DNA of 64,000 nucleotides from Phytophthora hibernalis (Eukaryota > Oomycota > Peronosporomycetes > Peronosporales > Peronosporaceae): positions 62,001 to 126,000 of the forward strand of contig JAAKBF010000052.1 of the NCBI GenBank assembly GCA_012656075.1. Reading direction: 5' to 3'. Under the pieces are notes generated by a model. It was not told where the DNA came from and ran no database searches. It worked only from the letters and a program-made list of their open reading frames with translations. Shown piece by piece: positions 43,665 to 55,858 of this stretch; the first letter of the stretch is position 1, and each line of letters begins with the position of its first letter. The position numbers were made by a program, and so were the translations under genes.

Positions 43665-45518
43665 TCAAGAGGACAATGGGAGCTCGTCGTACCCACCGCG
43701 ACCAAACAAAGCGACTTTGTTGGACTTGGAACGCCGGATCTCTCCAGTGGCTGCCAATTTCGAATCGATCAATGACGTACTGAAATCGCCACAGCAACAA
43801 GCACAAGGTTAGCTGGATAATTGGAAGTGACGTGCAACATCCCAGAGTTGTGCGTACCAAGAAGACTGTCGAGGCTTGCGGATGTCTATATGCGCAACAT
43901 GGCCTTGCTCGAATCCTAGAGCGACGCTGTAGCTGCTCAAATATTCATGCGCGAAAAGGCCACCCAACCTGTCCACCTTCTGCAAATGGCAGTTAGTTCT
44001 GAAACCTTTACCAGCATTTTGAAGGCAGCCGTTTACCACAAAACTGTACAGAGGTACTTGGAGTTGAGGCGAGCGAACTCGAATGTCTGCGACTTGGAAA
44101 TCACCTCCATCGGTCGTCCAACTCAAGTGTGAGTCCGTCGGCGACCAGCGAACACTACTCACGACGTCGCATGCGTCGAATTTCGCGACCACACATGAAG
44201 CTTTCGGGTCTGCCTGGTTTCGGAGATCGGTCACGACAACAGTCTCGTCGAAACCTGTTGAATGAAGACCATCAAACGTGTCAGCAACGAGAATTTGAGA
44301 CGAAGACTATGTTAATACAGCTTACCACCGGACAACACGTACGAAGGCGTACGGGGTGCAACAGCGAGCTCGCGAATAGCGTCGGAGTGGACAGTGTTGA
44401 TCGCGTCTGTGAAGACCAAACACCACCATATTTATAAATAAGCTGCCACGATTTGCATTGAAGCCTCCACAACAATTTACCTTGCAGTCGGCAGGGCTCA
44501 CCGACGGAGGGGTCACCCAGCTGAATAAGGTGGATCTCTTTGCCAACGGCGACAATAGCGGACTGGGTGCCCATCCACTGGATGTCACGAACCTCCTGCA
44601 GATCAAATATGGTTAGAAATCAACGTGAAGTGCCTGTTTAACCGGGATTGCATACCTGTTCCACCATAATGTTGGACGCCTGCTGCGCAGGACCGGTTGA
44701 GTTCAGGAAGTTTGTCACGAAAATCCTGTTTTTCTCGCCGGTCTGGATGGAGGCATCCGCGACGATTTCTGTGCCCACTAGAAGAAGTCCGTCTTCGCGA
44801 ACGATAGGCTTCGACAGTGCTGCGGTTCAGATCACAACGTTAGATGGAGATCCTTGTAATACCCTCGTGACCGTGGGAGAAACACGTACGGAAAGGTGTG
44901 CCGTCCCGTCGCGTCTCGAAGGTGACGTAGTTGTTTGGCGCTGCGTTTCCCGGGTACGAGTGATTGTTGATCAGCATTGCTGGCGAAACCCCGCCGCTGA
45001 TCAAGCTCGGGTCGACCGATTGTTGATATCTACAAAGATACACAGTGCAACAAGTGTTAAATGATCGTGGTGAATGGGAGAAAAGATGAAGCCGTACTCG
45101 TCATAAGGTGACTGCAGGTTGGACGATGGAAGATGCAAGTGCGACGAAGCCATCAGCATCGCGTCGGTAGTAGTGCTCGACGAGATTTGAGACGTAAGGC
45201 TCGGCATCGGCTCCGTCATTTCCTGGTCGAACTGTTGGTCGGCATAGCTGTCGAGGTTCGCGTGTGAGTCCACGATGATGTCCCAGATATTCGATTCACT
45301 AGCGACATCTCCTCCGGGTTGGGCGGTGTACGCGGTAGTGCCTTCAATCTCCATTTCTTGGGTACAGTCCGCGTTCTGGTCCAGATTCGCAACACCCTCC
45401 CCAGCGCAGCAGAATTTGGTGTCCCCGTCGCGCTTTGCGCTGTCGAACCTGGCACGGTAGGTGGTGGTGAGGCAGTCGTAGACCCGGGAGACGCTGATGA
45501 TGTCGAAGAAGAAGGCAT
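43665..45518 (-). CDS. WD40-repeat protein
   Basis: The start at 45518 gives a Ser/Thr/Pro-rich leader (MPSSSTSSASPGSTTASPPP). A G added at 45399-45402 joins it to NLDQNADCTQEMEIEGTTAY and IWDIIVDSHANLDSYADQQF. An intron (45030-45097) leads to YQQSVDPSLISGG and, further on, RRDGTPF. Later exons give IVREDGLLLVGTEIVADASI, VRDIQWMGTQSAIVAVGKEI, DAINTVHSDAIRELAVAPRT, FDETVVVTDLRNQADPKA, VSSVRWSPTDSHLSWTTDGG and VALGFEQGHVAHIDIRKP. The last intron joins QSSC to TSLIDSKLAATGEIRR and VALFGRGGYDELPLSS. The spaced S-x-V-x-W-S-P and x-x-D-I-R patterns are WD40-like. It is a scaffold of unknown partner and shares an upstream region with the EEPD1-like gene. Confidence 0.65.
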
Positions 45519-46054
45519 GGATAATGTGTTCGCACCTTGGTTCGGGGAGCTTGGAAAATGGAGTTGTGAGCAAACTCCTCGGGACCCGCTCAACCGCCTC
45601 CGCCGAACTACGAACTGCGGCTTTCTTGGGTTACAGGTTTACGAGCAAGAAAGGGCGTAGCAAGTACGGGCAAAATGCAAGAGACGGAAGGTGTCCTGGT
45701 CACTTGCGCGCTTTCTCTACTTAGTGGAGTGACAGCGACGGACAAAGTCCATCTACAGAGTGACGAATCTGGTAGTGACGGGGTTTCACCTTGGCCACGG
45801 CATAGCAGTAATGGGCTGTAAATGCCGTGTGACGAGAGCGGGTAAGCGAAAACTTAACGTGACAGTACTTCTGAAAATTGGTTCCTGGTCATATTCTCTC
45901 AGCCCAAAGTCACTCCCCACCAAAAACATCACAGCATAGACAACTTCACAAACCCCGTTCCCAAATTTCGAGAACAGATCCAGGAATTTGGGATAATATG
46001 ATTGGTTGAAACCCAGTTTGCTGGAAGTTTGCAAAAAGCTGCAGTTGTCGGTCG
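45519..46054. promoter_or_regulatory. divergent intergenic region, WD40 / EEPD1-like
   Basis: 536 bp between diverging starts. The WD40 frame stays open for part of this length without an upstream ATG, so an unseen 5' exon is possible. No other gene seen. Confidence 0.4.
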
Positions 46055-47512
46055 ATGGATTTGAACGCGGCGACACTGAGCCAGCTGCAGCAGTTGCCCG
46101 GCGTGGGCTGCGTCACCGCCCGGCTGATGGTTGAGGCGCGTCCGTTCTCGTCAGTCGAGGATTTGTTGCGCGTGAAAGGCATCGGCCCCGTCAAATTTGC
46201 AGCCATCACGGCCCAAAACCAGGTTTTCGTGGACGAAACCCCTCCGAAACTAAAGTAGAGACTAAACCCAGTGCAAATCCACATAATATCGACCTAAATG
46301 CTGCCTCAAAGGTGAAGCTACAGCGGCTCAAGGGGGTGGGGCCGGCATTAGCCCAAAGGATCGTCGAAGCCAGGCCGTTCCAGCGCAAAGAAGACCTGCT
46401 GGCAGTGAGAGGTATCGGCCAGAAATCCTACGTGAAAATTCAAGCGGGGGCACACGTGACAAGTGGTTTAAAGGGGACAGAAAGTGATAATGATGAAGTC
46501 AATTGCCAAGAGGAGAATTTTCACTTTTGTCGGGAGATTGAGGGCGACGTTCGGGGAAGTGTGTTCCCGAAAATTGGTGGTGAGGGCCGAGCGCTGATTG
46601 TGGCGTCGTGGAACATTCGCAACATCTCTCGACGGAAAGAGACGCATTTGCTGCAGCGCATTGCTGAGGTTTTGGACGAGTTCGACCTCGTCGCGTTGCA
46701 GGAAGTGAGGGATTTGATTGTTCTCAAGAGGTTGAAAACAATGCTGCCCGGGTGGGACTACGTGGTGTCGGACCCTGTGGGACGCAAATCACCGGGTTCT
46801 AAGAAGCGCGCTGAGCGCTACGCGTTCTTTTTCAGACGCTGCATTGTCCGCCTTGTCGAGAAGTGCTCTCTCGTAAAAGTGGCAACAACGTGTTCACTCG
46901 GCTGCCGTGTGTTGCTACTTTTCGAGCTACAACAGAGTCAGGCTTGCAGGATTTGGAGCTTTCTTTGATGAATGTGCACGTTTCCTTTGGCGAAAAGGCA
47001 AAGCGCCATGCTGAGATTGTGGAAATTAACAGATTGGCGACAGAGTTGAGCGATTCGATGTCCAAGGGAAGGAAAATTATGGTACTGGGAGACTTTAATC
47101 TGTCACCGCAAGACGTGCTCGGAAGCCTTGGGTCGCACAGAATGGCTCTGATCCGTTCGCCACTATCCACCACAGTGTTCGGCAGACTGTACGATAACAT
47201 TTGGATTGATCGTGCAGACTTCAGCAATTGCAGCAGTAGCTCGTGCAAGCCCCCAATGAAGAGCCTGGCTACCTCGTGGATAGCGGCGTGCTCCGCGTTG
47301 ATTGGCGATACTATCCTCCGTCAAGGAGCAGTCGTCTTTCAGTGCAGAATCCGAAGGATACGATGCTTCCGCGTTTGCTGACCTATATGTCTCGCATACA
47401 ATGTGGCTACGAGCTCTCGGATCATTGTCCAGTGTGGGTTGCATTTGCAATAACCAAGAAGAAGCGAGAAATGAACGATGAAAGAGCAAATAATTTCGCC
47501 GTCGCTGCGTGA
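46055..47512 (+). CDS. EEPD1-like HhH plus endonuclease/exonuclease/phosphatase protein
   Basis: Two ComEA-type helix-hairpin-helix units come first: MDLNAATLSQLQQLPGVGCV with DLLRVKGIGPVKF, then LQRLKGVGPALAQRIVEARP with EDLLAVRGIGQKSYV; they bind DNA backbone. The Mg-dependent EEP nuclease domain follows: LIVASWNIRNISRRKE (catalytic Asn), DEFDLVALQEVRDL (catalytic Glu), LSLMNVHVSFGEKAKRHAE, GRKIMVLGDFNLSPQD, TTVFGRLYDNIWID, and the end GYELSDHCPVWVAF (catalytic Asp-His). Domain order matches EEPD1, which acts at stalled replication forks in animals. Breaks at about 46252, 46864 and 47250 are each one base lost from a run; mended, the protein is about 486 residues. It is divergent to the WD40 gene and convergent with the START-FYVE gene. 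Confidence 0.85.
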
Positions 47513-47691
47513 TTGAAGCACCCTCGTTTGCAACATTTCACGTAGCTGTGGTAAGTGACGCCTTGCAACACCTGGATGTGTTGACGGTGAGATATGGGAC
47601 CACAATGCTTGCAGCACGCCCTAGCTCAGCTTGATGAAGCGACCACAAATATAAAATGTCATAATGGCTAATGGCACTCGACGTACCGCTG

Positions 47692-48930
47692 TCAACTAAC
47701 TACCACAAACGCACGTTGTCTAAACGACCTTTCTCGGTCCGGGTATTCACCTGCTGCAATCTCGGAGCGCATGGTGATCGACGTATCGGACTTGATGACC
47801 TGCGTCATGCAGAACGGGCACACGTGGACCTTGGTCCAGAAGAGCTTGTTGTCGGGGCCAATGTCAGCAATTTTGTGAGATACACGGCACGACTTGCACA
47901 CGAACTCCCGCAGAGCATGCAGTTGTAGCCCCTGCGGACAGTGGGCGTCTTCTGGCAGACCTTGCACTCGTTGCTGCTCGAGATCGACAGCATACCCGTG
48001 TCGAGGCTCTTTTCCTTCGCTCATGCAGCGCCCAGCGCAGCTTCCTCATGTGGGCAGCAAAGAAAATGTTGATGCACGACTTGGACATGGAGACCAGCAC
48101 CATGTGAGTGAAAAGCGAGCGCGCTCGCTCGAACGGGATCGCGAATACTGCGCGGCCATAAATCTGCACGACGTCCTTTTCGATTTGGCGCATGAACAGG
48201 ATACCAGCGACTTGGCCACGCGAGTGCGTCGAAAGCGGTGGAGTGAAGTGTGGAAAGTCAATCGAGTGGAGAAGCTGAAAGCTCACGCGGTCTCCGTTGC
48301 TTAAGGTCGTGAAGCCCGTTGCCTCGAGGTAGATGTGGTCGTAGCTCTTGAGAAAGGTACGCATGACCGGCGGATTTTCCGTGACGCGCCAGCGAACAGT
48401 TAGACATGTGAACGGGTCAGCATCCGTGACGTTGTCGATGACGGCCAGCACATTGCATTCCTCGATCTTGTCGTCGACGTACGCCGATTTGGTCCGGAAG
48501 ACTTCCGTGGTGGGGCTCATGGCGCCGTAGACACCATCCTCGATCGTGCCGTCCTTGAATCCAACGGATCGGATGTCTGCTACGTCCAGCGACGAAAGCT
48601 CATCGCTCTTGGTGCTGCTCATGCTAGCACTGGCACCCGAGGTGTCACGGCGGAACCTCTTCGTAGGGCCGAAGTCGCGCAGGCCGTACTTCTCGCGACG
48701 GCGCAGATACGTCTCGACCTGCTCGTCACGACGCATGAATCCCCACTGGTGTTCCGGAAGCACTCCATTGCTTTCAAAGAGGAACTCTTCGAAGTCCTCG
48801 AGGTTCACCGCCACCAAGTCCTTCGCGAGCTTCCGCAAGAGCTCTTCTCCTTGAGCGACAGCTCCATGGGCGGGTACGGACTCGTGTTGGTCTCGCGCGC
48901 CGTCCGGTTGCGAAACTCTTTGAACTCCAT
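47692..48930 (-). CDS. START-like lipid-binding plus FYVE zinc-finger protein
   Basis: This domain pair is expanded in oomycetes. Start at 48930 (MEFKEFRNRTARETN). N-terminal helix ending KDLVAVNLEDFEEFLFES, then the START-like region (GTIEDGVYGAMSPTTEVFRT, NVLAVIDNVTDADPFTCLTV, RTFLKSYDHIYLEATGFTTL, SFQLLHSIDFPHF). The C-terminus is a FYVE finger: NECKVCQKTPTVRRGYNCML, FVCKSCRVSHKIADI, KVHVCPFCMTQV, supplying the Cys/His zinc ligands. FYVE fingers bind phosphatidylinositol 3-phosphate on endosomes; START domains carry lipids. Breaks at about 48844, 48010 and 47910 are single-base run losses. Mended length is about 412 residues. An hAT MITE sits about 160 bp upstream, in the likely promoter. 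Confidence 0.85.
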
Positions 48931-49088
48931 TACACCGGCGTAAGTAAATGATTTCGAGGAATTATCTGTTACTGGAGCTCGCGAATGTCGGAATGAGCCC
49001 TTGAGCATGCAACCAGTTGGAGTCCAACTTGGACAGCCGAGGGACAAATGAGCCCGCCAGCAGAGGAGAGGCACGCCGAGGACAAGCG

Positions 49089-49520
49089 CAGGGCTCGGAA
49101 AATAAAATATAAAATTGTACTCGTTTCTCAGAAAAAAATAATACGTAACTGCAATACTGGCGACGGCAATAATACATATTGCAGTTATTGTTTCAATTTT
49201 TTGGTCGTTTTGGCCTTTGAATAGCGTTGGTTCCAAATGAGAATGGTCAAACTACGTAGTACTAATTCATTACAAAGGAGAAATCTGCGCGAGCCGGATA
49301 TTGGAATCATTAAATATGGAAATGAGTCAGTTGGCATGACAATGGGAAGAGATGGTAGTGTACACAAGAACGATTTTGGTTGGAGTACAACAGATTTTGT
49401 AGTAAAAAGGCAATATACTTATTACGGGGTCAATTTCATATTTTACGGAAACCTTGGTTTGCCAATAATAAGTAATTCCGTCAATATAATACTATAGTAA
49501 TTTTATTTTTCCGAGCCCTG
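49089..49520. mobile_element. hAT-type MITE, copy 2
   Basis: 432 bp with CAGGGCTCGGAAAATAAAAT ends in inverse orientation and a perfect 8-bp target duplication GACAAGCG (49081-49088 and 49521-49528), the hallmark of hAT elements. It is nearly identical to copy 1 at 32575. The internal ORF is conserved (49237-49497, beginning MRMVKLRSTNSLQRRNLREP). Confidence 0.95.
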
Positions 49521-49528
49521 GACAAGCG

Positions 49529-50428
49529 CGATGCTGACAACCTGTCACCTCTTTGGAAGGAAGTCGGACGTTTTGGCAATCGCACGCTTGGTGCGCACAA
49601 ACTGTAGGATTTGCAACGGGGCCACCTACTTCGGCTACAAATTCATCGTGAAAAGCTTCAGGACCTGTCTGCGACTTTGGCCAAGGACCGGGCTCTCGTG
49701 ACGTAACAAGACAGAGAACCGGCATGTAGGTGCTCGCGTGCTTGACTGCTTGTCGATGAGTGCCACCGGGCGTCGTGATCAAACCGAAGAATTATTCTAG
49801 CGTCGAGCCTTTTCGGTTGAGACGATGTCTTCACTTTCGGTAAGTGGCAGTGGAACAGAAGGACACGAAGCTCAAGCAAAACAGCGACTGGTGGCTGCGG
49901 TTGAATATTGTGTCCGCCAATTGCGTTCCGGCGATAAGACTGTACGCATGCGATCCAGGGATGGCGATGGACCAAGCTGAACATTTCACGTCAAATGCTT
50001 TGACAGGAATCGAGCTTTGACTCAAAGCTCGATTCCTGTCTGTGAACCTCGAGGTCTACGAGATCAACAAGTGGCAAAGCTGCTGTAACGCCTAGACGAG
50101 GTGTCCGCACTTGTTGGTCGTACCAAACTTGTTGATTTTACCAAACTATGACTACGTAAGGGGCTCTTGAGCGTTAAGAATACGCGTTAATGACACACTA
50201 CAGTACCGTATCTCCACAATAAAAAATAAGTACAATCAGACGATAACCGGCTGAAAGCAACATACTGGCGATTATGTTGCTTGGTATTTTATCCCCGTTT
50301 CACTTACCAATTTACTTACCAATTTGTTTCTACTCAAACCACAAAATTTGCGAGATCTTTAAAATCAAGTAAGTACGATCTCCCCACCTTCCATTTTGTT
50401 TTGTCAGAACGGGGACGAAGCAGCCAGG
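49529..50428. other. intergenic with perfect hairpin
   Basis: No supported gene. Contains a 39-bp perfect palindrome around one base at 50002-50040 (arms of 19 bp, GACAGGAATCGAGCTTTGA and complement). Confidence 0.6.
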
Positions 50429-53400
50429 ATGCCGACGAAAGGGACGCGCGCAAACCGTACACCCACGAATGTCAGCACGTCTACTAAGGGGGTGAGCAAG
50501 GTGTCAAGTACGGCGAAGAAGGCACGCGAAAGTCGCACGTCCACGAAGCCCTGCAAGGGCAACAACGACGCGAAGAAGCCCGGTTAGGGCAAGGTCGCAA
50601 AGAAGCCCGACACGGGCGAGGACGCGAAGACTCCCGGTACGGGCGACGACGGCGCGAAGAAGCCCGGCACGGGCGCGAAGAAACCCGGCGCGATGACCAA
50701 GGACGCGAAGAATCCCGGCGCGGGGACCAAGGACGCGGAGAAGCCCAGCGCAGGGACCAATAACGCGGAGAAGCCCGGCGCGGGGACCAAGGACGCGAAG
50801 AAGCCCGACAAGGATGCGGAGAAGGCCGACAAGGACGCGAAGAAGCCCAGCAATGACAAGGATGGCGAAGAATCCCGGCGCGGGGACCAAGGACGCGAAG
50901 AAGGCCTACAAGGACGTGGAGAAGGCCGACAAGGACGCGAAGAAGCCCAGAAGGACGAGGACGGCGCCAAGAAGCCCAGAAGGACGAGGACGGCACCAAG
51001 AAGCCCGACAAGAGCGCGAAGAAGCCCGGTAAGAGCGCGAAGAAGCCCGGTGCGGGGACCAAGGACGTGGCTAATGTCAGCACGGGTGGAGACAACGCGA
51101 AGAAGCCCGGCACGGACAAGGGCGCGAAGAAACCCAGCACGGGGAAATATGCGAAGAAGGTGCGCGTCATCACTTCTTCGGATCAATACACTGGTAAGTC
51201 AAAAGGGCAGACATACGTTATGGGTACTAACGCACGTTTGTTATTTTGATTATGTTGCTACTGTCTGCTGCAGCGCGACGCGATTCACTTCGAGCGCGTA
51301 AGCCTATTGACTATGTTCGCGCTTCCCATGGGTATGTCAAGGACGATGTAAGTGACGACGACTACGAACCTGACAAAGACCCAGACGATGGGCTGGATGA
51401 CGACGCTATCGGTGGTGCTGCATCTGCTGATGCCATTGATAATCGGAGCTATGAAGCTGCGGAGGATATCGATTCCCGTAAGTTGCTTTGTTTTTTATGT
51501 TGCTTACTAATATTGCTTGCTAAGGTTGCTTGTGCTTGCTAAGGTTGCTTGTGCTTGCTAATGTTGTGTGTGTGAGGCTGCGCCAAACAAAAGGATGCTA
51601 GTTAACCTTTTGGGGTTTTCGAGATAAACGGCTGTAAAGATGAACCAGTCAAAATCGTACTTATCCGAAATTTGTCAGGAAGGGGGATTTCGACAATCTC
51701 TAAATTTGGCGCCGTATATCGATCGGTCCACGGAAGAGCTGACAGCTTTATCGAGCGCATGCGGAGCCCCGCGTCTTCGTACGGATTGCAGGAGCAGTGT
51801 GCCTACTGTCTGCTCCGCGTAGCCATGTGTGCCGCACGTGCATGCTTGAGGAGAGTGTTACTAGAGTGAACAGAGAGGGTCCTGGACGTCACACTGAGGT
51901 TGCGCGGCGCGTGAGGTTAGATTTGGATACTATGATCATTTTGATTCACTGCGTTGGATACTAGCATCATTTTGATTTATTTGAAGGGAAGCGTACAAAA
52001 TCGATCCATTTTCAGAATCTCTACAAACGCACGTATACATAATTTTTTGAATTTTGCCAAAGTGAGGGTCGTTTTTGAGAGGGATGAACCTCGAATTAAG
52101 GCTTAGGAGTAGGCTTAATAGACGCGCCGCGAAATTTCACGTTAGGCGAACCAATCAAAGAAAATCGCTTTGCCTTCTCGAATCAGAGACACTTTTTTTA
52201 AACCGACATTGCTCGAGAACGGCTGAATGAAAAAATTGCACGACGGCTCATTGTTTAGAGGGAATGTCCCTCTTTTCAACGATGTATGAAAATCCAACTT
52301 CAATAGATGGTTAACTAGCATAGTTTTGTTTCACGCCGTCTCATATGCTGTTTGTTTGTGTTGTTTGCTTCGCTGACAAAGCGATGAATGCCGATGTTGA
52401 TGACGATGCTTCTGATGTTTCTAATGAAACCCGAAACGATGATGATGTGCTGGGCAGCGCCAACATTCAGCCCAACGCTCATGCTGATGGTTCGGGTGGT
52501 ACTGGTACCTGTAAGTAGTTCAGCTATTGTTGTGTTGCTTGCTTATGTTGTTTGGTGATGTTGTTTGATTATGTGTGTAGTGTTGACGAAAAGACCACTC
52601 GAGTCGGGCACGAGCAGGGACGATAGCCGACCATCCAAAGTTCCCCGAACAGGGAAAAAAAGCTCTCCAGTTATTGCTTCTCGTCAGACATCGCCTAACT
52701 TAATTTGCCACTTTAGTGCGCGGTGCCAGTTGTTTGCACGGTGTAGAGTTTAAACCAATCGGCTCTCTCAAATTAAATTTTCAGCATTCTGATTGGATGT
52801 GCTCTTCAGCACCACTTTAGTGCTTACTTTTTACATCAAAAACCGATCTGATCATCCAGTATCGTTTTAGGGAGTTATTCTCTTTGTGAGCCAGCGAACA
52901 AAAGGAAGTCGAAGAAGGCCGCGCGCCCCCAGGCATCAAGCTGCGACGTGGATGGACGTCAGCTTCGAGGACCTGTTGCCAACGCTAGAACGATACTGCA
53001 CTGGTGATACATGTGTGCTCATGTGCGGATTGCGAGCGTCCCCATGCGAACGAGACGGCCACTCAGGACGAGCCCTCTCGTATGAAATTGTGTGTCTATC
53101 TATTTTGACGGTATTTTTTTAATTTAGATGGAATATTGGCATGCTTGGAACAGGGCGGTGTGCTGGTAGGTTCCCGCCAAATGCAACTCGTCTATACGTG
53201 TTTGTGGGTGTTGCAGGCTCCAAGACGTTCAGGACGAATGGTGGGGATGACGTTGTATGCTCAACTCGTGTCGGTTCGAGTTGTAAGGTCGTTAAAAGCA
53301 ATGTTATTGGTATGGCTGGCTAAATCATATTGTGCTGCGCATATAGGACGACCCATCGATGTGGTGAACGTCTAACGCATCAGGTGGCTTTGCCTACTAT

Positions 53401-53601
53401 CACATGCAGTCGTTCAATCCTGACACCGCTCTTTTAAAAGTCGTGAATCCTGCAGGAACACATGTAAGGCGGTACGTAGCGAGTAAAAGCGATAGAACCA
53501 AACTGCGGTCAACAGCAACATTTTTAGTCGCCTCTGCTGCCGTGAGAAGAGCAAAAGGCTATGTGTTTCCGTTCATGTCGGATGCCTCCTCAGTACAATG
53601 A
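50429..53601 (+). CDS. repeat-rich basic/acidic protein gene, multi-exon, probably transposon-related
   Basis: From an ATG at 50429 the product is a Lys/Pro/Gly/Asp repeat protein with degenerate units such as KKPGAGTKDAKKPDKDAEKA. Later pieces, separated by GTAAGT-type donors, are acidic (YVKDDVSDDDYEPDKDPDDG near 51340; ADVDDDASDVSNETRNDDDV near 52390) and then basic (TKRPLESGTSRDDSRPSKVP near 52580). The last open stretch (53404-53601) reads MQSFNPDTALLKVVNPAG and ends DASSVQ. Stops and frame changes break the array (for example TAG at 50586). The alternation of acidic and basic exons recalls the N-terminal region of the piggyBac-type gene near 11-12 kb, but no transposase core is present. 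Exon limits are not resolved. Confidence 0.3.
50560..51150 (+). repeat. degenerate tandem repeat GACGCGAAGAAGCCCG
   Basis: Imperfect repeats of about 24-30 bp built on GGGACCAAGGACGCGAAGAA and AAGCCCGGC, GC-rich against AT-rich surroundings, encoding the Lys/Pro repeat protein. Confidence 0.8.
51522..51559. repeat. 19-bp tandem duplication
   Basis: AAGGTTGCTTGTGCTTGCT occurs twice head-to-tail (51522-51540 and 51541-51559), with looser TTGCTTGCTAA copies before it. It probably lies in an intron. Confidence 0.7.
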
Positions 53602-53884
53602 AAATGCGACAACAAGGTATGATTTAGATAGGAAGTCAAACCGTGCACGAAACTGGTCACCCTAATTTGAATGTCCATAGCATTACACCCAACTCTCTTT
53701 TTATCAAAAAAATATGCGTTAGATGGGGCGGCACCTGCGCTTTAATAACAACGTCTCAAATTAACGATCTGAGCAAATTTAAATCTGCGGCGTCCATTTT
53801 ACGAACAGACCCAAAACCGCGCACTAAAGTGGCAAGTTACGTTTTTAGCAAAACCGCTCGCAAAACCCACCCGCCGGACCAAAA

Positions 53885-54066
53885 CTGATGAAGATCGAAA
53901 AAAGATGAAAAGTCGCACAAGGCAATCGACAACGACGTCCCCGGGCTGCCAAATAAGAGGTTCGAGAAATGGAATGACTTCGCCGAAACTTTGGCATAGT
54001 ACGAGAAAGAATACTTCTTAAAGTTTCGCGTTCGAAGTTCGGAGTCTGCGGCGAAGCACAACAGGT
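53885..54066 (+). pseudogene. FAR1/MULE-type N-terminal fragment
   Basis: Reads PNKRFEKWNDFAETLA, then an in-frame TAG, then YEKEYFLKFRVRSSESAAKH. This F-x-x-W-x-x-F...Y-x-x-x-x...F-R-V-R-x-S pattern is the start of oomycete FAR1/MULE-type proteins. It ends at a possible donor (GTATCG). No catalytic core follows. Confidence 0.45.
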
Positions 54067-54231
54067 ATCGTGGATTTATTGGTTGTATTTTAATTATATT
54101 TCTTACGCTAAGCGTTCTTTACCCTGTTATGTTGGATTAAAAGGGCAAGGGGTCGTTCAACCTCCCGATTTAATGGCGTATAACTGTAAACGAATGTAGT
54201 GAACGCATGGGTCGGCTCAAGCTTCACGAAG

Positions 54232-54963
54232 TCAAGGTCGACGCGATGTTAGCTCAAGGTTTACTGGCTGCGAAGCAAGCTTTCTGGTCCGTACGGAGCG
54301 CAGGGTTGTAGCCGGGAAGGCCAAATGTGAAGTCATCGTCGTTCCAGGCAGTAAGGTACAGTTATGTTGCTGGACTGTTGATATGTTGCTTAGAGCGTAG
54401 TGAGGGCAAGTTGCAATAATATGCCCATTTTGCATATCGCGCCCTCGGCCCTTGTAAGTTTTCCCGTCACTTGATTCACCACCACTTGCAATTCTTCGTT
54501 TTTGGACGACCTGCATGTCAATATAAAGGAGATGGGGGAATTGTATGATCTTTGACAACCTCATCGTCGTCTGCGATTCGGACGCTAATTGCGCCGAAAG
54601 TTTCCGTGTACGTACTATTAGTGTTATACGCAGTGAAAAAAACTCGTCTTCTCTTTGGGGTTAACCGGCCGCACGAAGAGCAGCTGTAAGGTGTCGACAG
54701 GGGATTTTTACGTGCACAAATGCCTTGCATGTGCAAAATAAACACTCGATATTTACTTCTCACCTAGATCCAGACTCCCTCCGACTGCACGTATATATAC
54801 CTGGAGCGCTCTCTTCGACATTGTATACCCCAGCTTCTTTTCGTTCTTCTTGAAGTTGTGATGCCTTCGGTGTGTACGTAAGCATTAAATCGCTCCATTT
54901 AGCAGCCAGCTTTCTACGTGCAGTAGCGCTACTCATCATTGACTTCATGGCCTGTTGAAGCAT
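54232..54963 (-). other. unidentified ORF cluster, possibly exons
   Basis: Three adjacent open stretches (54760-54963, 54518-54763, 54232-54564). The first reads MKSMMSSATARRKLAAKWSD; the second has YSCSSCGRLTPKRRRVFFTA. A GTGAGAAGT donor lies at the first junction. No family recognised. Confidence 0.25.
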
Positions 54964-55556
54964 CTACGCACTCTGAGTTGCGCTGCCGACTGGGGCTTCC
55001 AAAGCTTGTGACCCGCTGAGTTCATCAACGCATGCATCACCGCCGCCTCACCGTTCTTCTCCGAGCTGTTCGAGGTATTTTGGTTTGTGACTGGCGTTGT
55101 GTGCGCCACCTAAATTTGGTCGGCGCGGGTCCACGTTGGGGGAAAGGTCCACCTTTTTGGAGAGATTTGTACTGGAGGGGTCCACATCGTGGGAAATACC
55201 CATTACGGTTCTCCCTTTGCCGGGGAACTCTGTATTGTGTTCAAAATTCTATATCCTTCATCGCCGAATTTGGTGATGTACCCTGCTATATTTGCAATGT
55301 TGCCAAGTCTTTGGAGGTCTTATCTTCAGGCCACTTTAATAGAGGGAGACCCCTCACTCTACCACTATTAAACTACATGTAATCGTGGTATGAAAGGCAC
55401 TCTTAAAAGGTAAGGTGAGGGAATTATCCAAGTTTAGTAAAACAAAGGTATTTGTACTGGAATGATTTGGCCAAATGTTACCTCGTACTGGCAAGTGCTG
55501 CCGCCAAACTGGGTCGTTTTGAGTGAAGAATACATGTTTTACATGTAGTATTGGTA
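54964..55556. other. intergenic, no gene seen
   Basis: No supported ORF or repeat other than short GGTCCAC phrases near 55125-55185. Confidence 0.4.
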
Positions 55557-55560
55557 TTAA

Positions 55561-55858
55561 CCCTTCTGTTGCTGACTGGGCCAAAACGTGGCATAATGCA
55601 TCGTTCTATTAAATATAGTCCAATCAAATAATATGATTTTATATTTGACTATAATAGGTCTACCGGAAAATTGACCAAAACGATGCATTATGCCACGTTT
55701 TACAAATGTCACCTAAACATTTTCTGGTTGTGTCAGAAACCATAGAATATAGTCTCCGGAAATGAATACCAAAACGAGGCATTATGCATCGTTTTACAAT
55801 TTTATCTTGATTAAAGTAACCATATTTTCAAATAGAAAATGTATGTGCAACAAAAGGG
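55561..55858. mobile_element. piggyBac-type MITE
   Basis: 298 bp between two TTAA tetranucleotides (55557-55560 and 55859-55862). Terminal inverted repeats CCCTTCTGTTGC and CCCTTTTGTTGC (complement) match at 11 of 12 bases. Inside, a 23-bp sequence AAAACGTGGCATAATGCATC-GTT (55582) recurs inverted at about 55678 and again, more diverged, at about 55773, so the element can fold. No coding capacity. The ends differ from the CCCTTAGCACGCG family at 10.6 and 14.4 kb. Confidence 0.85.
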
